A stretch of DNA of 46,433 nucleotides from positions 1-46,433 of the forward strand of contig JALZWO010000185.1 of NCBI GenBank assembly GCA_023300375.1, given 5' to 3'. Each line of letters opens with the position of its first letter. Positions within the stretch are counted from its first letter, which is position 1. Positions 1 through 7,872 of the stretch are shown here, in pieces. The notes under the pieces were generated by a model, which did not search any database, was not told where the DNA came from, and worked only from the letters and a program-made list of their open reading frames with translations. Position numbers and translations under genes: made by a program. The DNA comes from Granulosicoccus sp. (lineage in GTDB: Bacteria; Pseudomonadota; Gammaproteobacteria; Granulosicoccales; Granulosicoccaceae).

Positions 1-197
1 GAACCTGCAGCAGGTATTTACTCCCATAACCCGACTGGTATTAACAGGCGGTTTGCAGGTTTTAAGCGAGCTGCATTCCTAACAACGGCTGAGACTCCGG
101 GACTGTCATAGGATAGTGGAGCTTTTCTGTGTATGTAAAAATGCTAGTTTCTTGTGGTTGTCCTAAGCTCATAAATTAGATGAATTTATGTGATAGA

Positions 198-212
198 TGA
201 GAATCATTCTCG
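198..212. promoter_or_regulatory. Fur-box-like palindrome
   Basis: TGAGAATCATTCTCG reads as two 7-mers (TGAGAAT and ATTCTCG) around a central C. The inner GAGAAT/ATTCTC is a perfect inverted repeat, which fits the 7-1-7 Fur pattern TGATAATnATTATCA with few mismatches. It lies about 100 bases before the TTG start of the HEPN gene, and no iron-related gene is visible nearby. The assignment rests on pattern resemblance only. Confidence 0.4.
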
Positions 213-218
213 AGATAC

Positions 219-265
219 ATAACAGGAAAAACGAATGTATTTTTATCACTAGTTTTTCCGGTTAT
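219..265. repeat. Hairpin, possible short attC-like element
   Basis: ATAACAGGAAAAAC (219-232) and GTTTTTCCGGTTAT (252-265) are inverted repeats with 13 of 14 positions complementary and a 19-base loop. The outer ends (ATAAC and GTTAT) resemble the R'' and R' core ends of an integron attC site. It could equally be a factor-independent terminator read in either direction, since A and T runs lie inside the stem rather than after it. Nothing else supportable was seen in 1-310 apart from this and the Fur-like site. Confidence 0.35.
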
Positions 266-310
266 TAATGCTGTTACGTGTCAAATCTACAATTCGGAAT
301 GGTATAGGTT

Positions 311-852
311 TTGAAAAAAAGGCAAAAGGAATTTGAGCAACATCTTTTCCATGATGTTGAGGACGAAGATAAGGCAGAGCAATATATTGACGAAGCACTG
401 CCTTTTATTGGTTGCATAGTTTTATATTTCAATTCACTTGAACCTTATTGGATTCCGTGCTTTGCGAGAACTTTACCGATCGTACAGATTCGCCAGGGCT
501 TATTGTGTTGAATAAACTTGGTTATTCCATGAAGGTTGATCTTCTAAAAAGGTTCTGCAATGATTTTCAGGCTGGGACTGCTAAAAAACTTGAAGGTTAT
601 GAGCAAATAATTACGAATCTGAACGAGTGCAGCAGGTTGAGAAATATGGTGGTGCATGCAAATTGGGAAGCCACGGACGAAGAAGGTTATACATTCATCA
701 AATTGAAAATATCAAAGTTAAGCCTGCATCAAGAATATACCCAGTTCACTACGGAATCTCTCGAGAAGATAATTAAGTTACTAATTAAGACACGGTTTGA
801 TTTGCACGAGTTTTGGGAGCATCGGAATGACGTTGTATATGATCGCGTGTAG
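311..852 (+). pseudogene. Frameshifted HEPN-domain protein gene
   Basis: Two overlapping frames together make one protein of about 180 residues. The first frame (TTG start at 311) ends its sensible sequence at FNSLE; the second continues as LLDSVLCENFTDR from about 445. The break is at about 443-444, where one base appears missing. The second part carries RLRNMVVHANWE, which matches the Rx4H motif (R-N-M-V-V-H) of HEPN RNase-like domains. Such domains occur in toxin-antitoxin, Abi and other defence proteins; that function is inferred for this gene. The stop codon runs straight into an attC-like hairpin, as in integron cassettes. No antitoxin partner is obvious. The break could be a true mutation or a sequencing error; no slippery heptamer is visible, so programmed frameshifting is unlikely. 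Confidence 0.6.
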
Positions 853-854
853 AC

Positions 855-950
855 ACTTAACAATACGCTGCAAGCGAAACGTGACAGTTCTCTTCCTGCG
901 CTGCCGCTTCGGTCGGTCGCCGTCAAGTTCGCGTGAGCTTTGCGTTGTGT
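855..950. repeat. Candidate integron attC site
   Basis: The element starts 3 bases after the HEPN stop codon. It begins with ACTTAAC, which fits R'' (RYYYAAC), and ends with GTTGTGT, close to R' (GTTRRRY). The arms are imperfectly complementary: CAAGCGAAACGTGACAG on the left against the complement of CCGTCAAGTTCGCGTG on the right, around a GC-rich centre. The next gene starts 10 bases later. Position, length (about 96 bases) and core ends fit an attC, but no integrase gene or long array is in the window. It may be a decayed or solitary site. Confidence 0.45.
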
Positions 951-960
951 GCAATAAATA

Positions 961-1431
961 ATGAAGATTTCGTATTTATCTAAAAATGCTGAAGAGTTAC
1001 AGCTAATAGCCACATGGTATTTTGAAGAATGGGGTCATCTCAACTCTTCGATTACTCGGGATAAGATATTCGATAGCCTCTCATCAAAAATAGATAAAGA
1101 TGATGATTTTTTATGCCTTCTTATCATGCGAGAAGGTGCCAAATTAATAGCTGTCGCTGATTTAAAATACAGAGAGCATAAGGATTACCCAGAGTATGAA
1201 CACTGGTTAGGCGGTGTATTCGTAAAGCCCGATTATAGAGGTAAGGGATATGCATCAGCTCTGATCGAGAAAGCGAAGGACCATACTGCAGAACTTGGAA
1301 TTATGAATCTATATTTACAGTGCGAAGAGCACAACGAAAGCCTCTATTTAAAGCACGGTTTTAAGCCGTTACATTCTGCGATGCATTCTGGTGTTAGCAC
1401 CAGAGTGTTTAAGTCATATACGGACACATAA
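961..1431 (+). CDS. GNAT-family N-acetyltransferase
   Basis: The 156-residue product has the acetyl-CoA binding signature of GNAT enzymes, YRGKGYASALIEKA at about residues 92-105, preceded by the strand GGVFVKPD. It ends with a typical ESLYLKHGFKP segment. GNAT enzymes transfer an acetyl group from acetyl-CoA to an amine; the substrate here cannot be told. The ATG follows the candidate attC by 10 bases with no good ribosome binding site, which is common for cassette genes. The stop codon overlaps ACATAAC, again like an R'' core end, but no matching R' follows. Base composition is AT-rich like its neighbours on the left and unlike the core genes further right, which suggests acquisition by transfer. 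Confidence 0.85.
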   Translation: MKISYLSKNAEELQLIATWYFEEWGHLNSSITRDKIFDSLSSKIDKDDDFLCLLIMREGAKLIAVADLKYREHKDYPEYEHWLGGVFVKPDYRGKGYASALIEKAKDHTAELGIMNLYLQCEEHNESLYLKHGFKPLHSAMHSGVSTRVFKSYTDT

Positions 1432-1493
1432 CAAATACTTGCAGACCGACAAACAAACAATACCAAAAAAATCTCCATACCAGCTGCGGCTGA

Positions 1494-1649
1494 AGCCGAC
1501 GTTCCGATGAGGAAATTGAAGGGTCTCTTCCAAATAGAGCATCGAAATTAGTGAAAGATTGGCTAGAGATCCATGAAGAAGAGCTGAGAGATAATTGGCG
1601 TAGAGCTAGAGCCGGTGAGCCTTTGTTACCAATTGAACCATTGGAGTGA
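1494..1649 (+). pseudogene. C-terminal remnant of a DUF4160 protein
   Basis: Frame reading from just after an in-frame stop at 1491 gives about 51 residues ending LVKDWLEIHEEEL...NWRRARAGEPLLPIEPLE and TGA at 1647. This matches what I recall of the C-terminal end of DUF4160 proteins. There is no start codon, and the N-terminal histidine-containing part of the family is missing, so the gene is truncated. The break lies in the region where an attC would be expected after the GNAT gene. The DUF2442 gene begins 6 bases after its stop, the usual order for this pair. Confidence 0.5.
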
Positions 1650-1655
1650 GCTGCA

Positions 1656-1916
1656 ATGCTGCATGTGACTGAAGCAAGATACACTTCTGGTAAAACCATT
1701 TGGGTTTCGTTTGATGACAGCGCATCGGGTGAAATTGATCTAACAGGTCATCTTCAAGGGCCTGTGTTTGAGATATTAAAAGATGACGCTGAATTAGCGA
1801 AACTAAAATTTGACGAAGAGTTGGAAACAGTTGTTTGGCCGAACGGTGCGGATTTCGCACCGGAATTTCTACGTAGTCTTCTATCTGAAATACCAGCTAA
1901 ACAACGCAGTGCTTAA
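1656..1916 (+). CDS. DUF2442 domain protein
   Basis: The 86-residue product matches the DUF2442 pattern: an N-terminal strand-rich part, ILKDDAELAKLKFDEELETVVWPNGADFAPEFL near the middle and end, with the conserved WPNGADFAPE motif at about residues 61-70. The family is small, cytoplasmic and of unknown biochemical function; it is often next to DUF4160, and the pair has been suggested to be toxin-antitoxin-like. Here the partner is truncated, so the gene may be an orphan. The ATG is 6 bases after the DUF4160 stop. Confidence 0.7.
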   Translation: MLHVTEARYTSGKTIWVSFDDSASGEIDLTGHLQGPVFEILKDDAELAKLKFDEELETVVWPNGADFAPEFLRSLLSEIPAKQRSA

Positions 1917-2027
1917 TAAATTGATTTAGTTATACGATGGATTTTGTTAAGCAGAATTTCAAGTAGCATAGAATAATTTCTCGCAGCTTAGGTGCTCACC
2001 TAACAAAAACTAGCAGTGGACCAATTC

Positions 2028-2189
2028 ATGAATTTGTGCAAGAAATTATTATCACAGAATTGGGTTAGCAAGGTAAGCCTGCAGGCCTACTTCCAGTGTA
2101 AAACAGGTTGGAAAAACTGTATCGTCATCTGGCAATATGATGGTAACAGCGTCAGTTTTTTCGATGGCATTGTTGATTCTACCCAGTAG
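2028..2189 (+). CDS. Small hypothetical ORF in accessory gap
   Basis: An ATG at 2028 opens 53 codons to TAG at 2187. The product has two Cys residues in QCKTGWKNC and a hydrophobic/aromatic stretch IVIWQYDGNSVSFFDG. I do not recognise it. ACCTAAC at about 2006-2012, preceded by the small hairpin AGGTG-CT-CACCT, could be an attC R'' end, but no good R' follows. Coding status is uncertain; the rest of the 1917-2241 gap shows nothing else I can support. Confidence 0.2.
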   Translation: MNLCKKLLSQNWVSKVSLQAYFQCKTGWKNCIVIWQYDGNSVSFFDGIVDSTQ

Positions 2190-2283
2190 GGCAATATTCG
2201 ATAAAGTTTAGGCTCTAGGTGTACATTACGTACCACTGCGTATGATCAATTACATTATTACGAATAACCAATCAAATAATCAC

Positions 2284-2790
2284 ATGCTCAAAAACTATCC
2301 CAAATTAACAGTCGTTGTCGGAGCTCTATTCATTTTACTGTCGTCTGCAAAGCTGATGGCATCCGAAAATATTGAACTAACAGCGCAAGGTATTGAAACG
2401 AATCTGGATGCTTTCCGTAAGGATGGAAAGTTTACACTCGCGTTTATTCGTTATGAGGGATGCAAACCTTGTGATGAGGGTGAGATACAGCTGCAGCAGT
2501 GGTACGACAGCGCAGACCAACAAAAAATATCAGCCTTGATCATTCACATTGATAACCCTGACCGGCAGGATGCTGTGAATGCTCGTAAGTCGGAAGCTGG
2601 CATAGATATAACAAGTCTTTTTGTGAAAAGCATGCCAGAATTTCGAAGTGCCATAGTGGAAATCACTGGTAAACAGTTTAGGTCGGTCCCTTGGGTTTTC
2701 GTCTTCGATTCTGAAGGCAAATTCATTGGTGACAGTCCGAGTCTTACGGTGGACTGGGAGGTAATAAATGATGCTGTAGCGGGCAGATAG
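2284..2790 (+). CDS. Exported thioredoxin-fold protein with CxxC
   Basis: I place the start at the ATG at 2284 (MLKNYPK), because the residues after it form a signal peptide: a basic start, the hydrophobic core LTVVVGALFILLSSAKL, and a likely cleavage near LMASEN. A longer form could start at 2242. The mature protein has GCKPCDEG at about residues 60-67, a CxxC where thioredoxin-like proteins have it, then VPWVFVFDSEGKFIG, which fits the cis-Pro region and strand of the fold. It is probably a periplasmic redox or thiol protein. No dsb or cytochrome maturation gene adjoins it, so the partner is unknown. Confidence 0.55.
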   Translation: MLKNYPKLTVVVGALFILLSSAKLMASENIELTAQGIETNLDAFRKDGKFTLAFIRYEGCKPCDEGEIQLQQWYDSADQQKISALIIHIDNPDRQDAVNARKSEAGIDITSLFVKSMPEFRSAIVEITGKQFRSVPWVFVFDSEGKFIGDSPSLTVDWEVINDAVAGR

Positions 2791-2830
2791 TCGTTCATCA
2801 GAGTGTCCTTGAAAAAAGGCAGTTCATTCC

Positions 2831-4477
2831 TCAACTTCCCTTAGCCACATCCCGCAAAGCAAATTTCTGAATCTTCCCTGTAGATGTTTTAGGTAGTGGT
2901 CCAAATACCACATGCTTTGGCACTTTGAATCGTGCCATGTGCTCACGGCAGTAATCAATAATCTCTTGTTCGGTGGCACCGCCTGCTTTGTGTAACGTCA
3001 CAAACGCGCAGGGAGTCTCACCCCACTTAGCATCTGGCTTTGCCACAACCGCAGCCTCCAGCACAGCAGGGTGCCGATACAATACTTCTTCTACTTCTAA
3101 AGTAGATACGTTTTCGCCACCACTGATAATGATATCTTTAGCGCGATCTTTGATTTCTATATACCCGTCAGGGTGCTGAACACCGAGATCGCCAGTATGA
3201 AACCAACCATCAGAGAAGGCCTCATTGGTGGCATCAGGATTCTTCAAGTAACCTTTCATCACTGTGTTGCCACGAATCATTAACTCGCCAATGGTTTGCC
3301 CATCAGTGGGTGTTCTCTCCATGGTATCTGAGTTAAAGATCGCTGCCCCTTCTAAAGTAAGATAGTGCACGCCTTGTCTTGCCATGCGGGTAGAGCGCTG
3401 TTGGAGTTCAAGCTGTGGCCAGTCATCCTGCGGTATGCAAGCAGTGGCGGGGCCATAGGTCTCGGTGAGGCCATAAAGGTGTGTCACATTGAAGCCTAGT
3501 GCTTCCATTGATTCGATAACCGAGGAGGGAGGCGCAGCACCTCCGGTGGCAATTTCGACATTCTTGGTAGCACGTTTGTGTTGTTCAGTGGGCGCGTTCG
3601 CTAGCATGTTGAGCACAATAGGCGCACCACACATGTGTGTGACATCTTCGCGTTCAATGAGCTGAAAAATCAGCTCAGGATCAACTTGGCGCAAGCACAC
3701 GTGCGTACCCATGGCAGCAGTCACCCCCCAGGTAAATGTCCAGCCATCACAGTGGAACATAGGCAGCGTCCACAAGTAGCGCGACTGATGCGTCACACCC
3801 ATTGTTGTCATATTGCCAATAGCGTTGAGGTAGGCGCCACGGTGGTGGTACACACAGCCTTTGGGATTACCTGTTGTGCCTGAGGTATAAAGAAGTGAGA
3901 TGGATTGCCATTCGTCTTCAATGGCATTGGGAGCATCATCTGCATTGGCACTGGCGATAAACGTTTCGTAGTCGCTTTGTCCGAGTAGCTCACCTCCTTT
4001 GCCTAGTTCATCATCTATATCGATGACCAATAAAGAGCGTTCGATTTTTGCCAGTGCCTGTTTGATCACTGGGGAAAATTCTCGATCGGTGATGAGGACT
4101 TTTGCTTCACCGTGTTCAAGAATGAACGCAAGTGTGGTGGCGTCCAAGCGAATGTTTAGCGAGTTCAGAACGGCGCCAATGAGCGGTACGCCGTTATGTG
4201 CTTCGAGCATCTCTGGCGTATTAGTAGCCATGATGGCAACGCAGTCGCCACGGCCAATGCCGTTTGCCCACAGGGCTGCGCCGAGTTGGCGGCTGCGATT
4301 CCAGAATTCCCGGTAGGTGTATCGCCGGCTTCCGTGAACAATTGCACATTGCTCCGGTCTGACGGTTGCCGCTCTTTGCAAGAAGCTCACGGGCGACAAT
4401 GGCTCGTGGTTAGCCTTCACTGGGTTCAAGTTTTGTTCAAAAATTGACGGCGTTGATGACACTGGCGACGGTACCAA
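2831..4477 (-). CDS. Acyl-CoA synthetase (AMP-forming)
   Basis: The 548-residue product belongs to the ANL superfamily of adenylating enzymes, which join a carboxylic acid to CoA using ATP. Motifs appear in the right order: LLYTSGTTGNPKGC (P-loop, about residues 195-208), GLTETYGP (A5, about 335), GWFHTGDLG (A7, about 423), and PKTSTGKIQKF with the A10 catalytic lysine near the C-terminus. Length and overall sequence fit the short/medium-chain acyl-CoA synthetase group that includes DmdB-type 3-methylmercaptopropionyl-CoA ligases. The exact substrate is not readable. It stands alone on the minus strand; no beta-oxidation or dmd genes adjoin it. Confidence 0.88.
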   Translation of the reverse strand: MVPSPVSSTPSIFEQNLNPVKANHEPLSPVSFLQRAATVRPEQCAIVHGSRRYTYREFWNRSRQLGAALWANGIGRGDCVAIMATNTPEMLEAHNGVPLIGAVLNSLNIRLDATTLAFILEHGEAKVLITDREFSPVIKQALAKIERSLLVIDIDDELGKGGELLGQSDYETFIASANADDAPNAIEDEWQSISLLYTSGTTGNPKGCVYHHRGAYLNAIGNMTTMGVTHQSRYLWTLPMFHCDGWTFTWGVTAAMGTHVCLRQVDPELIFQLIEREDVTHMCGAPIVLNMLANAPTEQHKRATKNVEIATGGAAPPSSVIESMEALGFNVTHLYGLTETYGPATACIPQDDWPQLELQQRSTRMARQGVHYLTLEGAAIFNSDTMERTPTDGQTIGELMIRGNTVMKGYLKNPDATNEAFSDGWFHTGDLGVQHPDGYIEIKDRAKDIIISGGENVSTLEVEEVLYRHPAVLEAAVVAKPDAKWGETPCAFVTLHKAGGATEQEIIDYCREHMARFKVPKHVVFGPLPKTSTGKIQKFALRDVAKGS

Positions 4478-4547
4478 AAGTTAGATAGGTAGCGCGTGAT
4501 GTTACACGTGTGTCAGGTCATGAGGCTGTAGTTTGTTGCGCTAGCGA

Positions 4548-4868
4548 CTACCGATCAACGCTGAAGCTTATTTTTGGTCGTGGGCCAACACGCGGAGTTT
4601 GGTTCAGAAGGGTAAAAGAGTGCAGGTTCACTTGTCGATCCGCTTCCAGATCAGCAAGCACGGATTTTGCAAAGTGATCAGCCCAGTCTGGCGCTTTACC
4701 GAACATCATCAGTTGGGAAAACACGTTAATGATTTCTTGTTCTCTTGGCTGATCACCGAACCAGGTTAGCCATGCTTCGTTGAGCAGATTGAACTCGCTG
4801 GTTTTGAGCAACTGTGCTGCTTTGGATACCGAATTTATCAAGTGTTTGTCTCGTGGCCTTTGCGGCAC
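4548..4868 (-). CDS. Hypothetical protein, 106 aa
   Basis: I do not recognise this protein. It has a GTG start, no signal peptide or membrane segment, and a mostly helical look with several Trp residues (LNEAWLTWFGDQP, KAPDWADHFAKSV). The C-terminal third is basic and Pro-containing. It is 70 bases upstream of, and on the same strand as, the acyl-CoA synthetase, so the two could be co-transcribed. Conservation is needed to confirm it is a gene. Confidence 0.4.
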   Translation of the reverse strand: MPQRPRDKHLINSVSKAAQLLKTSEFNLLNEAWLTWFGDQPREQEIINVFSQLMMFGKAPDWADHFAKSVLADLEADRQVNLHSFTLLNQTPRVGPRPKISFSVDR

Positions 4869-5141
4869 TTGTAATTAGAATTATCGAAACACCTACATTT
4901 TTTCTTGTCCAGCATCGACATTTTTTGTATTAAATTTGTCAGCTACTGGAGACATTATTGTTAACGGTTTGCGTGATACTGAGCCTAGCGGCGGTTGGCG
5001 GGTTCACCTTATAGTGAGCTAGCTTGATTAGTTAAAGAATTTTATCAATTGTGTCGTATTTGGTGTATTACCTATGATCTGGCACACGAAAAATTCATGT
5101 TTTCCCGCAGAATCCGTGTGATTTTTTTTTTTGGAGGCACT

Positions 5142-5774
5142 GTGTTTTTAACACTTAGAAAAAATTCTGTATTCGCACCTGCGCTATTGGCGTGTATAGC
5201 TGCGCTGACAGGTTGTGCTAGTGCACAGCCTGATTTATCACCGTCAGGACAACTCATCACAAGCGTTGCCATCCCCGATGCGCAGGCGAATGAAAGTCTG
5301 GACGTGCTGAAAATAGATGAGCAGTTACCGGTTGATAACCCGGATAGTGCCAAGGCTGTGAGGTGGGGAGGAACGATAGCTCGGGTAGAGAATCTTGCTA
5401 ATCAAAGCACACTATTGGAAATCGTCTCTAGGCCACTTGGTCGCGGTGGGCGGCCTGTGCACAACGATCAGAGTGAGGGACGCTTTTTTGCCTATATTGA
5501 TCAATTTCTAGATCCTGAGATCGTAGAACCTGGCCGAGACATCACAGTGGTGGGTACCTTGGTGGCTCGTCAATCAGGACTGATCGGGCAAGCGTCGTAT
5601 GTTTTTCCGGTCATCTCTGCTCAGAACATCAACTATTGGGAAGAGCAGTCGGCAACGTTACGGCGCTCTAGCTCACACAGAGGCCCATTCTTTGGGGGTT
5701 ATTCGAGGCGCAGGTCAGATATATTTTATGACCCTTGGATTTTTGATCGTCGATCAGTTTTTCGACGCCCATAG
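5142..5774 (+). CDS. Slp-family outer membrane lipoprotein
   Basis: I choose the GTG at 5142 because GGAGG lies 4 bases before it and the product then starts with a lipoprotein signal peptide, MFLTLRKNSVFAPALLACIAALTGC, with the lipobox L-T-G-C. A longer frame open from 5049 lacks these features. The mature part has the Slp family pattern: VRWGGTIARVEN, then LLEIVSRPLG, then GRFFAYIDQFLDPEIVEPGRDITVVGTL. Slp/YeaY proteins are anchored in the outer membrane and linked to starvation or acid stress in enterobacteria. The C-terminal tail, rich in Arg and Ser (SHRGPFFGGYSRRRSD), is not typical. The gene stands alone. Confidence 0.8.
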   Translation: MFLTLRKNSVFAPALLACIAALTGCASAQPDLSPSGQLITSVAIPDAQANESLDVLKIDEQLPVDNPDSAKAVRWGGTIARVENLANQSTLLEIVSRPLGRGGRPVHNDQSEGRFFAYIDQFLDPEIVEPGRDITVVGTLVARQSGLIGQASYVFPVISAQNINYWEEQSATLRRSSSHRGPFFGGYSRRRSDIFYDPWIFDRRSVFRRP

Positions 5775-5848
5775 ATTCTTTGTCTCAACTGTACTATCGC
5801 TTGCAACTTTACTAGACTAGAGGGCACGAGTAGACGCGTAGAGCGACG

Positions 5849-6544
5849 ATGTATTGCACGAGATTAGCGGCTAGAGCAAAGAGTGGTTTTTTGTCCTGTC
5901 TGTTTGCATGCCTGCTCGCTGCACCCGTTGCTGCATCTAATGAGGGTGAGGCCTTGGGCCAGCTGTTAGGCCAGCCGCTATTGTCATCAACTTGTGAGCG
6001 CCCTGATCGGGCAACAATTTCCGCAATCTTACCGGTGCGCACTGATCACGGAAGCTTTGCTAGCGGTGTTGTCGTAAAACGTAACCGTGTGTTAACCGCG
6101 GCGCATGCTATCCAAGGTGGGGGGCATTTTTTTGTGCGTATTGGTGGCACTTATCGCTCAGCCGATCTAGTCATGGTTGATCACGTAGACGACTTAGCCG
6201 TGTTATCGGTCAATACCTTAAACCTTGTGCCGCTGCGTATCAATCAAAATAGCCTGCCACTATCTGAACCTGTATGGGCTGTGGGGTATCCACTTAATAA
6301 GGCGAAAACTGCGTCACCGGGCACCTTCCAACGATTTGTTGGTAATGTGCTCCACACCAGCGCAACCATTGATCCGGGACAGTCAGGCGGGGGGTTATTG
6401 AGTTGCTCGCAGGGACGTTGGTCTCTTGCAGGTATGCTTCGAGGGTACGGTGCGTACTGGCAGGGAGATCAATACGTCAAGCTGCAGAATCATTCGGTCT
6501 CGGTTGCTGGTACTACCATTAGCAACTTTCTTCAACGATTTTAG
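5849..6544 (+). CDS. Secreted trypsin-like serine protease
   Basis: The 231-residue product begins with a signal peptide (core GFLSCLFACLLAAPVAAS, cleavage near residue 30). The mature part has the S1 catalytic triad in order: His86 in VLTAAHA, Asp115 in DDLAVLS, and Ser178 in DPGQSGGG. This layout matches compact trypsin-like peptidases without PDZ domains. It probably acts in the periplasm or outside the cell. Cys49 and Cys185 could form a disulphide. It sits between the slp gene and the CopD-like gene with no obvious operon partner. Substrate unknown. Confidence 0.82.
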   Translation: MYCTRLAARAKSGFLSCLFACLLAAPVAASNEGEALGQLLGQPLLSSTCERPDRATISAILPVRTDHGSFASGVVVKRNRVLTAAHAIQGGGHFFVRIGGTYRSADLVMVDHVDDLAVLSVNTLNLVPLRINQNSLPLSEPVWAVGYPLNKAKTASPGTFQRFVGNVLHTSATIDPGQSGGGLLSCSQGRWSLAGMLRGYGAYWQGDQYVKLQNHSVSVAGTTISNFLQRF

Positions 6545-6563
6545 TTTGTGAAAAATAATTTTA

Positions 6564-7028
6564 ATGAATGCTCTCGCGATTAGTTTGCACGGAATCCTGG
6601 CAACCATCTGGATAGGCGGCATGTTCTTCGCCTTGGTGGCTCTTCGTCCCAGCGTTGCGATACTGGAACCGAACGAGCGCTTAATGGTATTTACGGGTGT
6701 GTTCAAACGCTTCTTCCCCTGGGTATGGATGGCATCTCTAGTGCTGCCCGCTACCGGGTATTGGTTGGTGTTCAATGCGTTCAGTGGTTTTGCCACAAGC
6801 CCTGTGTATGTTCACATCATGCATTTATTGGGTCTTATCATGATTGTGATGTTTGTTTACCTGTACTACGGCCCCTTTCGCTCTCTCAAGCAAAAAGTAG
6901 AGCAGCAGGCATGGCCAGAAGCTGGGCAATCGCTCAATCGAATACGTCAAATCGTGCAAATCAACCTAATTTTCGGAATAGTAATCCTGGTAGTGGTCTA
7001 TTCAGGTCGCTACGGACTCTTTAATTAG
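6564..7028 (+). CDS. CopD-like integral membrane protein
   Basis: The 154-residue product has about four membrane segments (residues 5-28, 50-74, 80-104 and 130-150). The start, LAISLHGILATIWIGGMFFALVAL, has the His and the WIGGMFF motif common to CopD-domain proteins and related small haem or copper membrane proteins; MHLLGLIMI in the third segment supplies another His. CopD proteins are linked to copper uptake or resistance, but stand-alone short members are poorly characterised. The gene follows the protease by 19 bases and may be co-transcribed. Confidence 0.65.
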   Translation: MNALAISLHGILATIWIGGMFFALVALRPSVAILEPNERLMVFTGVFKRFFPWVWMASLVLPATGYWLVFNAFSGFATSPVYVHIMHLLGLIMIVMFVYLYYGPFRSLKQKVEQQAWPEAGQSLNRIRQIVQINLIFGIVILVVVYSGRYGLFN

Positions 7029-7218
7029 CGCCAATAAATTGTCGAAACAGTGTTTTATTTCCATATTAGCCACGCAAAACCCGCAATTTTCGCTCTGTTA
7101 GCAGTCAATACTCCGACTTTCAGTTTCGTTTAAGCCTAGTCAGCTAATGTTCAACTTGACAAAGGCCCAGCTTATGCTTGGTCTTCAATACTTGGATAGT
7201 GTTTGCTGAGGCGGTATT

Positions 7219-7872
7219 GTGTTCGGAATCGGTAAAAAAACGGAATTACCCAGTGCGGCAGAGGCGCTTCCCGGTCGGCCGGAAGCCATGCAGGTATCTG
7301 CGTCTAACATTGTTACAGGCAATCCAATGCAAGGGCCTTTCCCCGCACACCTTAGCCAAGTTGTGTTCGGTATGGGCTGTTTCTGGGGCGTAGAGCGGTT
7401 GTTTTACAGTCAGGCTGGGGTGTATACCACTGCCACTGGATACATCGCAGGCTTAACACCCAATCCGGGTTATGAAGAGGTTTGTTCCGGCAAAACTGGG
7501 CACAACGAGGTGGTACTCGTTGTCTATGATCCAGCCATCATCAGTTTTGAAAAACTACTGACTTTGTTTTGGGAGAATCACGACCCCACACAAGGTATGA
7601 GACAAGGACCCGACAAAGGCACTCAGTATCGGTCGGGGATCTATGTAAGTTCTGAGGAGCAGAAAGAGAAGGCCAGACTAAGCAAAACCGTCTTTCAGCA
7701 AGCGTTAGTGGACAAAGATTTCTCTGAAATCACGACGGAAATTCTAGATGCGTCGCCGTTTTATTTTGCTGAGGATTACCATCAGCAATACCTGCAGAAA
7801 AATCCGGGTGGTTATTGCAGCATGCGTGGTACTGGTGCTGGTTGTATTTTGCCAGAGGTTTCACCTGCGTGA
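7219..7872 (+). CDS. msrA: Peptide methionine sulfoxide reductase MsrA
   Basis: MsrA reduces S-methionine sulfoxide in proteins back to methionine. The catalytic Cys54 is in [10 protein letters not shown], and resolving cysteines Cys200 and Cys209 are in [13 protein letters not shown], as in the E. coli long-form enzyme. The body contains [15 protein letters not shown] and [11 protein letters not shown], both typical. The GTG start at 7219 has GAGG about 6 bases upstream and gives the usual N-terminal extension ([10 protein letters not shown]). It overlaps ppk2 by 4 bases, so the two are probably translationally coupled. A TTGACA at about 7156-7161 could be a -35 box, but I see no good -10. 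Confidence 0.95.
   Translation: MFGIGKKTELPSAAEALPGRPEAMQVSASNIVTGNPMQGPFPAHLSQVVFGMGCFWGVERLFYSQAGVYTTATGYIAGLTPNPGYEEVCSGKTGHNEVVLVVYDPAIISFEKLLTLFWENHDPTQGMRQGPDKGTQYRSGIYVSSEEQKEKARLSKTVFQQALVDKDFSEITTEILDASPFYFAEDYHQQYLQKNPGGYCSMRGTGAGCILPEVSPA

Noticed and set aside
1-111. Open reading frame running in from the left edge to TAG at 109
   Set aside because: The 36 codons show no recognisable family, and a stretch this long open by chance is not rare. It may be the end of a gene outside the window, but this cannot be supported.
1426-1500. Second attC after the GNAT gene
   Set aside because: ACATAAC overlaps the stop codon as an R'' end would, but no matching GTTATGT-like R' or paired arms follow. 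At most a remnant.
2006-2060. attC-like end ACCTAAC before the small ORF
   Set aside because: The small hairpin and ACCTAAC are suggestive, but the downstream GTTAGCA does not fit R' well and the arms do not pair.
7156-7190. msrA promoter with TTGACA
   Set aside because: The -35-like hexamer is good, but no acceptable -10 lies 16-18 bases downstream.
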